Below, piece after piece: positions 47,871 through 60,725 of a stretch of DNA of 64,000 nt (the stretch's first letter is position 1; every line of letters starts with the position of its first letter). A program made the translations under genes and the position numbers. Origin of the DNA: Ampullaceana balthica (Eukaryota; Mollusca; Gastropoda; Lymnaeidae); the NCBI GenBank assembly GCA_944989445.1, contig CALYLW010000053.1:734001-798000 (forward strand). Direction: 5' to 3'. Below the pieces are notes generated by a model that did no database searches, was not told the origin of the DNA, and saw only the letters and a program-made list of their open reading frames with translations.

Positions 47871-48920
47871 AAAAAAATCCCTCAATTGACTGACGGGCAT
47901 CCCATAGGAAAGAGGTAGGCAAACAGGGGTAAATAACCTCATCTGGGGTCAAAAGGGAATTCTTGAGGGTAATGCAGACTCATTTGGGAATATAACATCC
48001 ACTACAATCCACTAGATATATTAAAATACGCCATGTGTACATGTACGCTTGAAACATATGCCCATTATTGAACCGGTTCCTTCCAGAAAATGCATTTTTT
48101 AAAATTTGGCAACTATGTAGATTTCTTACCTACGTATTATACGAAGACTCCTAAATCCACCCTACTTTCACACGAGTGACAATAATCTTAATCCACATGA
48201 CTTCACTATATGAAGTTTCCTTTCTGTGATATTTAAAATTAATTCCATAAAAAATTAAGTTAAGATGAAAAGTGGTTTTGTGCTCCTCTACATTTGCGAT
48301 GTCAAGAATTTGATGCATTCAATAAAGTTAATGAAAACTTGAATACTTTTAAATGGGCTTATTTATCATTATATCTAGAATGGCCAGGGGCGCTTGACCA
48401 AAAACCAATCAAACAATTATATCAAACTTAAAACGTTTATAATTTTATCAAATAGATTCCCCCCACCCCCCTCCTTTTAAATAAAAAAAGATATTCCGTG
48501 TCGTTTTGAGCTATAATATCTACATATAATCCTATTCAGAACATTTTTAGACACTTGCCATGCTTGTAAAACTCACCAGTAGCATATTCGGCTAACGACG
48601 CTCCCCCAAATAACCCGAGTCATGTGAGCAGGACCTAGAGTCTGGAGGAGGGGGGGGTAACGCACACATAAACTTGTATATTTTGGGGTAACGGCCAAAA
48701 ACATTCGTCGACTACTACCGTGAGAGAACCAAACGGAGCAGCGGTGACATCACAAATGCTTTGATGTCAACATCAAACGACGCAGGGTAACAATTTCATA
48801 CATTCTCATGGGTTCTCAAACTTAAGGATTATAATTAGATTTAATTTTCATTTCTTGATAACTTGCGCCGACCGTCGTCTGGTGGCCCACCGACCGGAAC
48901 TTTGAGAAGCACCGATTAAA
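47871..48920. other. Interior of composite element, no gene
   Basis: No transposase frame. At about 48810-48913, GGGTTCTCAAACTTA and GAACTTTGAGAAGCACC are roughly inverse and may be another tiny hAT MITE, without a visible duplication. Confidence 0.4.
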
Positions 48921-49624
48921 AAAAAAGTAGGGCTGCTAAAATTAACGATTAACTTCTCGATTAATCGTTAAAACTTTTCATTGATTAAAATTATTTTAAT
49001 CGATGAAAATTCGATTAAAATTAAAGAAAATATTTATAATATATTTTTAAAATTGTATTAATAAATAATTATTATTAATAATTAATAAAAACATTTTACG
49101 TACAATTTCTCCCGCGTTCTATTATAATGTATTTTATTAATTTATGTGGACCGGCAGCCGTCAACTAAAAAATGGCTGACGGCATCAGCGCAGTTAAATT
49201 TAAACATATAACTGGACAGTTGAGCGAAAATTTTGTCTTTAAGCTAACTGCGGATGGCAAAGTCGAAGATGGTGAAAAAGTTTACTGTGTTCACTGCCAT
49301 AAAAAATTATCTTTTAAATGATCAAATACATCGCTGACGTACCACCTTCAGCACAAACATCCGATCAAGTATCAACACATTGTCATAAAATTTAGTTTAA
49401 AATATTCTTACTTTTCAATGTCTGTGAGACAGAGGAAATAACTCAATAAAATAAAATAAATAGTAAATTACCTTTTTTTTGTTACTACCCTTGAAATGTT
49501 CAGTTTAATGACGTCATAAATTTCTAATTTTGGCTTTAATCGAAATTAACGATTAATTAATCGTTAATTTTTCAAAAGGTTAACGATTAATTTTAAATTA
49601 ATCGATAACAGCCCTTAAAAAAGT
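48921..49624 (+). mobile_element. BED-finger hAT MITE (family M3), copy 3
   Basis: The element proper is 48929-49616, starting AGGGCTGCTAAAATTAACG and ending ATCGATAACAGCCCTT. AAAAAAGT flanks both sides (48921-48928, 49617-49624), a perfect 8-bp duplication. It carries the first 49 transposase codons on the plus strand, then TGA. Confidence 0.87.
49172..49440 (+). pseudogene. Truncated BED zinc-finger transposase start, copy 3
   Basis: From ATG at 49172: MADGISAVKFKHIT, FKLTADGKVEDGEKVYCVHC, then TGA at 49319-49321, continuing SNTSLTYHLQHKHPIKYQ to about 49440. The stop is at codon 50, exactly as in the copy at 40100-40343. The catalytic domain is absent. Confidence 0.87.
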
Positions 49625-49830
49625 CATTTAATAAATTGTAAGTAACCAAATATTTCTGTGGAATTTTATTTTAAGTTAACCCTTTTGATGTGACGTCACA
49701 TTTCTCCAACCCCCCTCCCTCCCCCTCGTCACGCATCGTCACAAAAGTGTGACCCCCTCCCCCCTAGGTGCGTGACGTCATTTAATGACGGCCCCTTAGT
49801 GTGTGGTGTTGCAAGTCCCTTTATGATGAC

Positions 49831-50046
49831 AATCATTTCACCCGACAAGACCAATTATTTCACCAGACCATTCTTTTCACAAGACCCGTTATTTCACAGG
49901 GCCAATTATTTCACCAGACCAATCTTTTCACAAGAACAATTATTTCACCCGACCAATCATTCGCCCGAGCAATCATTTTACGCGAGTAATCATTTCACCC
50001 GAAATATCATTTCACCCGATCAATCATTTCACCCCACCAATATTTA
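49831..50046 (+). repeat. 18-bp degenerate minisatellite, about 12 copies
   Basis: The unit is close to TTATTTCACCAGACCAAT, with CCCGACCAATCATT forms toward the right. The 91-aa frame across it is an artefact. Confidence 0.9.
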
Positions 50047-51856
50047 AAAATGTTCATGCATGTCACCATCATCAAATTTCATGAGCTTTTTTTTATTCAA
50101 TTTTTTTAAAAACTTTACATCAACATCTCTTAATCGTCTTCATTACAAACCCAATTACTTGATATGCCTAATTTGCCTCACTTTCACAATAAACTCGTTG
50201 TCACAAACAGTTAACCCCGTTTAAATCTTCTCTCTCTCTTCCCTCCCCCCCCCCAAGTAAGAGAAAGCAATGTGATATACATTTGAAAATACCCCCAAAA
50301 AATAAAGGACGTCACACATTTTATCTCCAGCCAAACCTTGACGTCATCAGTGACGTGGAGATGTACTGCCCCACCACAAGGCAACGTATACAAGGGAGGT
50401 CTCCTATTTCGTAACCGACTGTTGTCACTGTCTCACCGTTTTGTTGACATTGACTTCTCACTTGACGTGAGCGGCGCCTATTTTAACCTTCATCCCCGCC
50501 TCCAGGGTGTTCGTGGGCTTTCTTTAATTAAATCTATTGATATATTCAAGACTCCCCCCCCCCTCCCGCACTGGTGTCAGGGGCATTTTCCTGGTGTCAA
50601 GGTCATTTTCAAGTGCCAAGCCAGATTTCTAGTTTGAGGACAGCTCGATTAAACAACAAAGTTAACCCAGACACAATAAGATATGTTTATATATTATGTG
50701 TCATTTGGCTCTAGTAATTGATGCAATTTTAACACACCATTACTTTTCATAGTTACGACAGGCTGTTTAACTTTCAGTCATGTTTAGTAAAAGTTTCCAA
50801 GATGGCATTTTATATCTAGTAATAAAGGAGAAGCTGGAATATTCAACTGTAACTTTATAGCAATAATAGCCGGGTGTTTCGCTTCTAGTAGTTCTTTCCA
50901 GAATAAGTTGCTGTCACATTTTCCTTATACAAGGTGCCTGGATTATTCATTTTCTCGTGATTCCCTTACTAGACACCTGCACTTTTCAGCGTCCCCTGAT
51001 TCTAGTATGTTTCAATCGATCGGTAGATTCTAGATTCTCCCCCACAGATTGTGTTTCAAAGCGCTCAGCTGCACGATGCACAGCGATAATTTGTTATCAT
51101 GGGTTCAATTAAACGACTTCTAATCTGTCAAGTGGACGGGAGCTTTCGAAGGCTGTGCTAATGTGTGATCACGGAGTAGTGCTAAATAAACCCTGAAGTA
51201 TATGCTAGTGTTTGAGCACGGAGTAGTGCTAAATAATCACTGATTGATGAAAAGTACTCTTTGAGCTAAGATTAAAGCTATAACACAGGAGCAAGCAAGC
51301 GTTGTGTCCGTATCCACTCGTGTCTTACTCAAGTAGCTTCTGTGATCTATTCAAAGGTTGGTCACTACGATCTGTAGTGATGATGAGCTAAGGGGAAAAA
51401 AAGGGCGCAATACATACTAAGATAATTTTTTAATATTATTATTAAGCTTTGAATTATATGGTCATAGTAAAATCAAATAATGTCCGTGGTATTGCGTGTG
51501 TTTTCAAAGTACATAAGTTACCTGACACAGCACGAATTCAAGTAACGCTCTTAATAAGCATTTAGTATAGATACGCCACGTCATACTTTTTAAACGCCTC
51601 TGATCATCAATAGTTTTCAATGTCGCTCCCGCTTTCACTGCGTTGATTATTACGTAATATTTCTATTTTATTTAAACAAAAACAATTGTACATGTATATC
51701 ACACGGTCCTGTGGGGATATCCGAAGTTATATTTAGTGCAGATGTGAGGGATTTCATCAGGGTTATTATATATAATGGCGTTAGTTTGTACTCCTAGAGT
51801 TATAATGAGGGGTCCAGATACAACTTCTCATTTATTGATGTATTTAAAGAAGTGAT
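50047..51856. other. No gene supported
   Basis: A 99-aa plus frame (50338-50637) contains a CCCCCCCCCCCC run and no known motif. Near 51150-51240 two loose copies of GAGCACGGAGTAGTGCTAAA occur. The rest is AT-rich. Confidence 0.4.
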
Positions 51857-52489
51857 TACCGTATATACTCGTTCTATAACCCGTTCGTTCATAAGCCGAC
51901 CACCCCCCCCACACACACACAGTTTTGGAAGATAAAAATTTTAAAAGTGTATATCACGCTCTCAAGCCGACCCCCCCCCCAAAAAAAAATATAAAAAAAA
52001 ATAAAAAAAAATAATATAAAATGAAATAATAGACACCTTAAACAAAATGGAACACATTTTTTTAAAAACTACAAGCTAAATCGGTCATTATGATTGTTTA
52101 CTTTGTACTGCTTACCTTTGTCTTCGTACTCTTCGTTAGGCAAGAGTTACCAGTATTTAAAAAAAAATATTTGGTAAACAGTGACGAAAGCGCATGCATC
52201 AAAAATCGTTGTTTAAAACAAAATTTGTAAAACAATTTATTAAAACGTTCACAAAAATAAATAAAATGATTAAACAAGGTAAGTGCATATGTTTAATAAT
52301 ATGTTATAGCTTCTGGTAGAGCAGTCGAATCTTGTAGAATGTAGAAAAGGACCTTGATGATATACAATAACATCACCCATATTCAATATCCATGCAGATA
52401 CGTTAATGACCCGCTCGTAAGCAGACCCCCAACTTTTTCCTCTAGATGTTGTCCAAAAAAGGTCGGCTTGCGACCGAGTATATACGGTA
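51857..52489 (-). mobile_element. TA-flanked MITE, family M1, copy 3
   Basis: TACCGTATATACTCGTTCTA at the left and CGACCGAGTATATACGGTA at the right are inverse, with TA at both outer edges. Interior words AAAATGATTAAACAAGGTAA and TCGAATCTTGTAGAATGTAG match copy 2 directly. A C-run and an A-run near 51965-52020 explain the extra length. Confidence 0.83.
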
Positions 52490-53248
52490 ATCATAAAAGA
52501 AAAGGCGCCTCCGTTTAGTGATTGCTATCTTCGAACTGAGCCATGAGCCAGACTATATCTGATGATACAAGTAACGATGGCTCAAACACAGTGCAGTAAA
52601 TAAAGAAAAAGGGATATATAGTATTAATTTCATGCTGGAAGATATCGTTGGTTTGATGAGAGCTGTTGTGAAAATAAAAACTATTTTAAATTTTGAAATT
52701 AAATACTAGTGTTAAGCAACACAAATGTAACATAACTTTGTCATTTCAAATCTGATGTTGGCAAATAGTGTTCATGAATAGAAATTGAATAATCATTCTT
52801 ACCAAAAGATGGAACAGAATGCTATAGCAGTATTTATTTGATGGGCAGATTTAAAAAAAATAAAAATAAATAAAGGTAAAAAAAAGATTTTTAAAAACCA
52901 CGTTTTTATAAGTGGACTAAAAAGAAGTTAAATAAAAACGTGGCAATAAAAACAACATACATTCCATTGAGTGAATCATCCAACGGTTTGTCAAGACTAA
53001 CTATGTTTTGCCCACAAAACGTCATTATTAAAATTTGTAAATGAACGTGTTATGGTGTGTCATGGAACGTTTACTAAAGAGGAAAAAACTCAAGGGTGTA
53101 CTTAGATTTATCCGCACATTGCTTGCACTTTCTATCCAAGAACATATCTCAACAGAAATGGCCATCAGTGGACTTTCACTATCATCCAGATGCTCACCAG
53201 GGTCTTGATCGATAATACACGGACGAACTATGTCTTGTCTGTAGCTAA
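52490..53248. other. AT-rich, nothing recognised
   Basis: ACCACGTTTTTATAAGTGGA with CTAAAAAGAAG at 52900-52930 repeats words seen near 10665 and 29280. Confidence 0.4.
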
Positions 53249-53575
53249 ATGTTTAGTAGTGTATGGCGGGCCGTTTAAAAGTCTTAAGTCTGTGGGAAAA
53301 TGTTTACGAGTGTCAGGCGTGCCGTCTATAAGTCTTCAGGCTCTATCAGAATGTTTACTAGTGTGCGGCGGCCGTCTATAAGTCTTCAGGCTCTATCAGA
53401 ATGTTTACTAGTGTGCGGCGGGCCGTCTATAAGTTTTTAGGCTCTATCAGAATGTTTACTAGTGTGCGGCGGGCCGTCTATAAGTCTTCAGGCTCTATCA
53501 GAATGTTTACTAGTGTGCGGCGGGCCGTCTATAAGTCTTTAGGCTCTATCAGAATGTTTACTAGTGTGTCACTGG
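53249..53575 (+). repeat. 51-bp minisatellite, about 6 copies
   Basis: The unit contains GTGTGCGGCGGGCCGTCTAT, AAGTCTTCAGGCTCTATCAG and AATGTTTACTA. One copy (about 53361) is 50 bp, which breaks the frame, so the in-frame 17-residue translation is not evidence of a gene. Confidence 0.95.
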
Positions 53576-54241
53576 ACATTTACTAATTTATCACCAAAAC
53601 TCCCTGGTATGTAACAAAGAGTAAAGATGGACATGAAAACTTCTCAAACACTTTAACCTTCAAATATGAGAGTCAGTTGAGATGACGCCTATTATGTGAC
53701 CCATTAAAAAGTTTCATATGATATTAATAATTCGGCTGAGAGCGGCAGCTCAAAGTCAAAGTAATATTTCTCTAAAACATCTCCCGCTGTAGCGTTTCAC
53801 GGGATTAAGTTTCCAAAGTGCGTCTTTTGAAGGACAGTCAATTTTAAGATCTGAAATAAAACCACCCCGGCTACTTTCAATGTCAATTTAAATCCTACTC
53901 ACCTCCTCTGACACGGTGGTTGGTATCGTCGTTTCTTTGTTATCAAAACAATCTTTGTATAACAAGAACAACAAAATTAATGGGATATTTGTCAAAATAC
54001 TTATTTGTTTTGTGTTTGCACACGTGTTAAACTATTTACAACTGATCATTAGAGGTGGGGGGGGGAGGAATGGGTGTAGTAGTGTGAAATTGTTTCTTTA
54101 CTGAGATCTTGTAAAATACTTCCGGTAAAAAGACAAAACAAATTTTATTTTCGCATCAAATGCTTTCAAAGAAAGTTTACTATGAAAGACAATGGTATCA
54201 ATATACATATATATCCTATACATTCACAGCAGGAACCTGAG
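53576..54241. other. No gene supported
   Basis: A minus-strand frame ending in a donor-like GAG|GTGAGTAG at about 53897 lacks a credible acceptor or start. Confidence 0.35.
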
Positions 54242-54432
54242 ACATTAAATATGGGATACTGAGACTTTCACAACAGGGCACTAAGATTATCACAACAGGA
54301 CAAAAAAATTTGCACAACAGAACACTAAGTCTTTCACCAGAGGACAATAAGACTATCACAACAGGACACTAAGACTTTCACAACAAGACGCTGAGACATT
54401 CGCGAAAGAACACAGAGAAGTTAACGACAGGA
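54242..54432 (+). repeat. 24-bp degenerate minisatellite
   Basis: About seven loose copies of ACACTAAGACTTTCACAACA plus GGAC. Confidence 0.85.
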
Positions 54433-57430
54433 CACAATAGAATACATGTATTTAAATTAGGATTCTACTAAGTTTACATCAGAGCGATAACACATTGATA
54501 AAAGGCATTTATTAACCTTGCTAATATCAAATTTTCAACTATGATTTTTAATAACTTAGGAAATGTCACTGTGCTGTATTCAAGACAGAGCCTTTCAGCT
54601 ATCTTAAGTTAGGTTTCAGTAGACAAATTGGTTGATACCTTCCAAAAACATTGTTTCCAAAGCTTCATCTACTAACAACTTTAGCCACGAAAACGGCCTA
54701 ATTGATCAAAGCTGTATGGGCAATATCAAAAGACAGTTTTTAAATACTGTCATTTCAAAGAGATGAAGCAAAATTCCTTTTTTTTCTCTACTGCCAATAA
54801 ACCTCTGATATAATGGTCATCAAGCTTCATCAATTGAACACATCAATCAATAACGACGGCGGCTGGAGTCATTGAAGGCATCACGGCTTTCTAAATGAGA
54901 GATGATTCGAAGTTTTCATAAGATGACTTTGACAAAACGCTAAAACGTCTAAAAGCGTTTAGTGCGTTTAGGGCAGTAAGGTTAAATATTTTTTTTAAGT
55001 TGACAAGGCATTAAAAATGTATAAGAAAATTGAATGATACTGTCACAGTTAATTTCCGTAGCAGTGTTGCGTACTGCAATTTATAATTTTAATTTTCTTA
55101 AGCTTCGATAATGATTTTTGTCACTCGTGTAAAACAAGATGTTAAGAACACGGAAAGGTAACTTAAAAAATCAAAATCGAAATAGAAGAAATTATACCAA
55201 TTTAATTTGATAAGATGTATTTATAATCTAGAATTATTCTATTAATGTACTGCAAAAAGAAACACTACTGTTATTAAATTTAATTTAGATATGTATAATT
55301 TTTTAGTTGGGATAAAAGAATGTTGATTGCTTTTGTATTTGTGAGTGCAGGGTAAATAGTATCCCACTCTTGTTAGAAGTCGTAGTTGAGAGTTACAGAG
55401 AAAATGTTTTTGACATAAATGTTCAACTATTTACATCAGTCTAAAGATGCCAACGATGGGGAATATTTCATTTGTCTATACTGTGTATATCATCTTGTTG
55501 TAAATGAAAGGTGATAATGAATAGCACGGAGCCACTGAATCGTCATTGATTATTTAAATGTAAATGAAGACGCCTGCCGTAATACCATAGCGAAACTAGC
55601 AAATTAACCCGGTGCTACATGTATGATATTCGGAAATTCCTGTTGCATACCTCGGTCCTGTTCATGGTGAAATGTTTAAAATAATATTTTTGTAGCTAAT
55701 ATAAGCTTATTTGAGAATAAACTCCGTTATGGGCCCTTGGCCGAAAATTGTACATAATGTTAACTTCAAAATCCCTCTAGGTAGGATTTAAACTGGATCG
55801 AAATGGAAATTTGTGCCAAGATATGTAAAAATCTTGTAAAATCATGGAGAATCGGGACTTAAAACTGAAAAAAATTGGCCTTGGTCCCAATATTTAAAGT
55901 TAAATTTCATCTAGAATTTTAATATGGAACATTATATTTTTAAAATAAATATGTTTGCAGTTCTTTTGAAATATTGGAATGAGACTTTGAATGGCATGTT
56001 TCGTTAAATATCGAAGATGTTACTAAGATCATCACAAAATCTTAGTTCCGTCTCACCTGTATAACAGGAGTGGTATCTCAAGCCAACTATTACATAGATC
56101 ACATTTCAACGGATACATGCAAGGTTTCATTAGATAGTTCATATCCACTTGAGTAATTGATTTAAGTCGTGTAGTCAAAATGCATCATTGCTTTCCCATA
56201 TAAAAAGAAAAGTCTTTACATTTTGAAATAATTATACATGATTTGTAATATAACACTTTTCTTATAAGAATAGTGAATTTAGAAATCAAATTTTGATAAG
56301 AACGGAATTAAATCATTTACAGTGGGTTGATTTACATTCTCTGTACTTAAGACATGAAAAAGGATTCTGTCAATAATTAACCTGTTCATGAAACATTAAC
56401 CTATTTCTGAATCATTCGTGAGCAAAAGGTCTATTTAAAAGACTGTACCTTCTTTTATACGTGTGATATTTGACCCCAACCTTAATGTTTTTGTTGGCGT
56501 AGGGGTGACATTTTTAGTTGAGATTAAAGGGTGAGCTTAGTGTTCAGAAACTGTTATTATATTAGCGTGTGAAATTACTGGTTAATTTTATAGTTTAAAT
56601 TTTGGGCAAACTATCATTGATTTCAGTGTTGTGGAATCGATTACAGGTCTAAAACTTCACATCTCGTTCTTCTATTTGTACTGAAGAGGGCATTTTCCGC
56701 AACGCAGAGCATTTGATTTTAAAGCTTAAAATGCATTGTTTTATTAACAGAGATTTTTAAAATTATATTTCCATCTTTCTAATATGTTTATATATAATTA
56801 TCATATTCGCCTCTTCTTTTGTTCCTGAAAAATATCAGTTGCATCTCCTTCCTCTTCTACCACCACCCAAAAAAAAAGGTATAATTATCAGTTTAGAATG
56901 AGACCCACCACTATATATGGTTATACGTGGGTGTGGACATTTTTCACCACCTTAAGTTACATTTATATTCTAATGTCGCACTAACTGTTACCTCGCATTG
57001 TCTTTCAGTTTCTATCAAAATATAAATCTAAATATTCAAACATTGATCATTTATCTCACTAATAAATCTATATGAAACGTAAAAGTTAAATGGTATTTTA
57101 GATCCATGATATGAAAATAAACCAATATCAACGTCTGTATAGCTTTATATATATATAGATGTGTTTATATATATAGATGTATCACGAGTCAGGTAGTGAA
57201 TATAACTTTTACTAAATTTTGTTTATTTGGATATTTGTGATTTAATTTTCGTTAAAATTCACGTTTTGGGAAATAAATTATTTAAAACGATCCAAAAAAC
57301 ATCAATTTCCTAGTACTAACTTTCAAAAAAATGATAAAAATGTTGATGTACAACTGTACACTTAAAAATAAGCCCTTAACATGTAATCTTTCAACCTGTT
57401 TTTTTTTGTTTCCCTAATTGATGAGAGATC
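54433..57430. other. AT-rich, nothing recognised over 3 kb
   Basis: Apart from a TATATATATAGATGT duplicate at 57145-57180 I see no repeat, RNA or coding signal. Confidence 0.4.
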
Positions 57431-57454
57431 CCTAACCGTAAACACCACTGTCTC

Positions 57455-57960
57455 GTGTTCAACAGCAGTCTACTTTATTTCCCCAACAATTATACTAAAC
57501 AAGCAATCAATTCCTTTCACGCCAAATTTCTCCACCCATTTAACACAAATGTGATCCACCAGTATACATATCCCTCCAAAAAACCCGTTCCATCAGTCAA
57601 GCTATCCCGCAACCAAACACCACTTCCACCCAACTATCTCTCCACCCAACTATCCCTTCGTGCCAATGTTCCTTCTCCTTCATACATCATAAACCTGCAC
57701 GATATTTACTTACCAAACAAATCATTCCAGTCAACATTTACCCAGTCCATCACTACACCCTTCTACATCACAGACTCGCCACTAACTTCCCTTTTCCTTT
57801 ACTAGCCCCATTAAACCCACTACATTTTCACATCTCTCTCCCAACGCCCCTGACCTGGTTGCCCTTCCAATTCACTTCACCCCCACCACCAGTTCACATT
57901 TTACCACTCCCCTCCCTAGCATCCTCGATCCCTCCACCCACCAACAAAACTGGCGTTAAC
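57455..57960. other. Strand-asymmetric, G-poor, C-rich block
   Basis: For about 500 bp the plus strand has very few G and many C, with recurring CCACCCAACTATC-like words. A 116-aa plus frame (57455-57805) is rich in Pro, Ser, Asn and Thr and is probably a by-product of the composition. Confidence 0.5.
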
Positions 57961-59780
57961 TTTTGCAAACGACTGATCTTTATCAACTTTGAAAACATTA
58001 GATCAACAAATTGTTACTTCACTTAACATCTGTTATTTATCGCCAGTGTCAAAGAACACGTAGGCGAATTTATTTTGTAATCGAATGTCACAAATCTGTG
58101 GGAGAAGACAGCTAAGTTTCAAGGGTCAGGGGAAACCCCCTGAAAGCCTGAGTAACATAGTGAAGTTCTACAACTGCGATAGCGTAACATTTCACAAAGT
58201 CCTGCGACTTTTCATGGGCGTGCTGGGAATATTTGTCAATTGCTCGTAGTTTTGTTTTATTTATTTCAACACCAAACATTGACTTGGGCCTAAAACACCA
58301 ACTAACACTGACTTGACATGAACAACGCCAAGCACTGGTTTTTGCCTAAATAACAAACATTGACTTAAACACCTGAAGTCATGTCACCTACATTAACAAT
58401 GATTGCCTTTACAATAACACTAAAATAGAAGTACACTTTCCCGGGCCCCCACCCAAGCAATTCCACCAATTTGTGTCTCCTTAATTTTCGCGAAGACTAG
58501 TTCAGAGTTTGAAGCCCCGAATGTTTCGAGGATCAAGTTCAGGCATTGACCTGGGCGCGAGTTCCAGATATGAGCTTAAATTACTGGAAAGTGGAAAGTA
58601 AAGAGTGGGCGGGGGACAGAGAACTAGTGGGCAAGTTGGCTAGCAAGCTTTAGTGAAAGGGGGGAAGTGAGGAAGAAAAACACTTGGGAAATGTTTGACG
58701 TAAATTCCAAGTGATTTATTTTGGTTTAGTTTGTAACAGAACAATCCATCGATCTGTGTAATCGATTTTATTGACTGTCTGGGCGGTGTTTTATATTTAA
58801 TTGAACCGACGAATTCAAATTGATTTATTCGCTAAGCGAAATTTACTTTTTCGCAAGTTTTATAACTAAAACCAGCATTAAAAACAAAGAATCGCAAATT
58901 CACGAGCAAAAATAGACTCTGAAAAAAATCATCTATTGGACTTCTGTAAGCATAAACCCTTGGCTACCCAGTTTCTACCTTGTTCTGATGACTTACAATG
59001 CAATAAATTATTGAAATATTGTCGTGTATACTGCAACTCCTTTGTTGTCCGGCAGGTAGTTTTATTGAGAATTTTGGGCATACAGGCGTGATGACCTTAA
59101 CGTGGTCATAGTGAAGTCTTTACTTTCTACATGAATTGTGGTCCGACAGTTTGAATTTTTACATTATTATTGAATGATTCTTGTAGTAGATAGTTCCACA
59201 ATATTTTAAAAACACTCAAGCAGTTTTTCCATTGATTCGACCAAAGTTAACAGCAGATCAAGAAAGTTAACCTTCGGTAGAGGGTTAATCACAATGGCAT
59301 GGGGGGAAAACAAAGGATGCGATGGTAATAGATTAGAGTTTGTACATTTAAAAGAAACAATTGAAGAAAATAAAGCAGAACCGGCAACACCAGCCATGTA
59401 GCGGGATCAATGCTTCTGCTTGAACTAGTCTGAAAGAGAAAGTGCACATCTTTCATTGAATTAGATGTCAGAATAAGTCAGCTGCTAGGGGTTTCCAGAG
59501 ATGAAATTCTGTAGTGCGTCATGCTATCCGGCATGTCTGGATGTTTTTTTAAATTATATTTATCATATTATGGGATATATGATGACTGTGGGCGATTGTA
59601 TTACAAATAATGGTTTTCAATGAATTAATATTAAATTTTGGGTGATAACAAAAGTTAAAGAGATTTGTTTCCTGATAAATTATGGAAACCTCCAAATTTT
59701 ACACTGCTAGAAAATCTAAAAAGACGCGCATATAAATAATTGACTTACGTGTGTAAAGGACAAGATAAATATCCACAAAC
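57961..59780. other. No gene supported
   Basis: Mixed composition; loose CATTGACTTGG/ACACCAA repeats at 58260-58400. A 63-aa minus frame (59206-59397) has no motif. Confidence 0.35.
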
Positions 59781-59847
59781 ATGAACCTACAGCAAGGCCG
59801 AGTCCCTGCTTCGTCGTTCAGCCATACCTACAAGTGGCGCCCCAGCG
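59781..59847 (+). CDS. Candidate first coding exon, unknown protein
   Basis: ATG at 59781 in a fair initiation context (A at -3) opens 22 codons, MNLQQGRVPASSFSHTYK and WRPS, followed by a donor AGCG|GTAAGAG (GT at 59848-59849), leaving phase 1. The exon is GC-richer than its surroundings. No next exon is recognised before the window ends. Short length makes chance possible; no family recognised. Confidence 0.35.
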
Positions 59848-60254
59848 GTAAGAGCGGAAAAAAATATAACACGAGCCATTGTGCGCGGACATATATCATT
59901 AGGCGCATCTCAAGTTGTTTACAAAATGATGAGTCCTTAAACCAGATGTAAACATTTTATGTAATGAAGGGATGAGGGCATTACACCAGAGAAACTTTTG
60001 TTGTCGGAAAAGTTATGTCCAACATTTTGGAACTGCCCGGGGGAGGACGGGACGCCTTTTTTTGGAGCAGCCTCTTTACACGATATAATTAGACTGATGT
60101 TAAAAAAAAATCATCACATAATATAAAGGAATAATTGCTCCCACAAATTATTTTCCACCTTTCCTATACCATAGTAGCTCATCATAATTTGAACAAATGT
60201 GAATATTGGCCAATGAATACTGCAGACATGGAGTTATAACAACAGCAAGTTGGT
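59848..60254. other. Nothing recognised
   Basis: If 59781-59847 is an exon, this is the beginning of its intron. Confidence 0.35.
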
Positions 60255-60725
60255 AAAATAAACAAACCCGCAAAAACAAAGTTTTTGACTATAAATCCCT
60301 TATATATGAGACATAACTAACAGTATTGATTATTTTGAAACATTTACAGACTGACACCGAGTGATGTCCCTTGTCTTTAATAAATGGGGGTGGGATGTGA
60401 GGGGGTGTCGGCACGACGGTCGGCGTCAACTCAAACTCACGTGGAAGTGGAAGAAAAAAACAATAACAAACAGTGAATTTGAATTACATACCTCATATAA
60501 GGATAAACTAAAAATGCATTAATTTAATTACGGTACGATCGATCGATCTGAAATTTTGATACGATGCATTGTTAGGTGAGTCGGGTCCGTGTGCCAAATT
60601 TCAGCTCGATCGGATCACTGGAAGTGGGTCATTTTCGACTTTTCTTTTTCCGCCCGCCCAGCCCATGAGATGATGAGATGATGAGATGATGAGACGACCG
60701 CGAAGTTAATATAAGGGATTTAAAA
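60255..60725 (-). repeat. Dispersed repeat R1, minus copy
   Basis: From AACCCGCAAAAACAAAGTTT and TGACTATAAATCCCTTATAT through ACGATCGATCGATCTGAAAT to GAAGTTAATATAAGGGATTT. A short GATGATGA(G) tract lies at 60664-60695, where other copies have CT-rich sequence. Confidence 0.75.

Larger units (their letters stand above)
46804..49798. mobile_element. Harbinger-like composite element (family M2), about 3 kb
   Basis: The element proper is 46807-49795. The left end GGGGCCGTCAATAAATGACG and the right end (reverse complement GGGGCCGTCATTAAATGACG) match, followed on both sides by GTCACGC-type words and C/G runs. TTA flanks both ends (46804-46806, 49796-49798), the usual PIF/Harbinger target. No Harbinger transposase is seen. 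Two M3 hAT MITEs lie inside (47243-47863, 48929-49616). It could also be two separate small MITEs in inverse orientation. Confidence 0.65.

Noticed and set aside
50338..50637. 99-aa plus-strand gene
   Set aside because: Contains a C homopolymer run and has no recognisable motif or splice signals.
53401..53586. Gene encoding 17-residue repeats
   Set aside because: One 50-bp unit breaks the frame, as expected for a non-coding minisatellite.
53890..53990. Minus-strand exon with donor GAG|GTGAGTAG
   Set aside because: No credible acceptor or start; a stop lies upstream in frame without an intervening splice site of quality.
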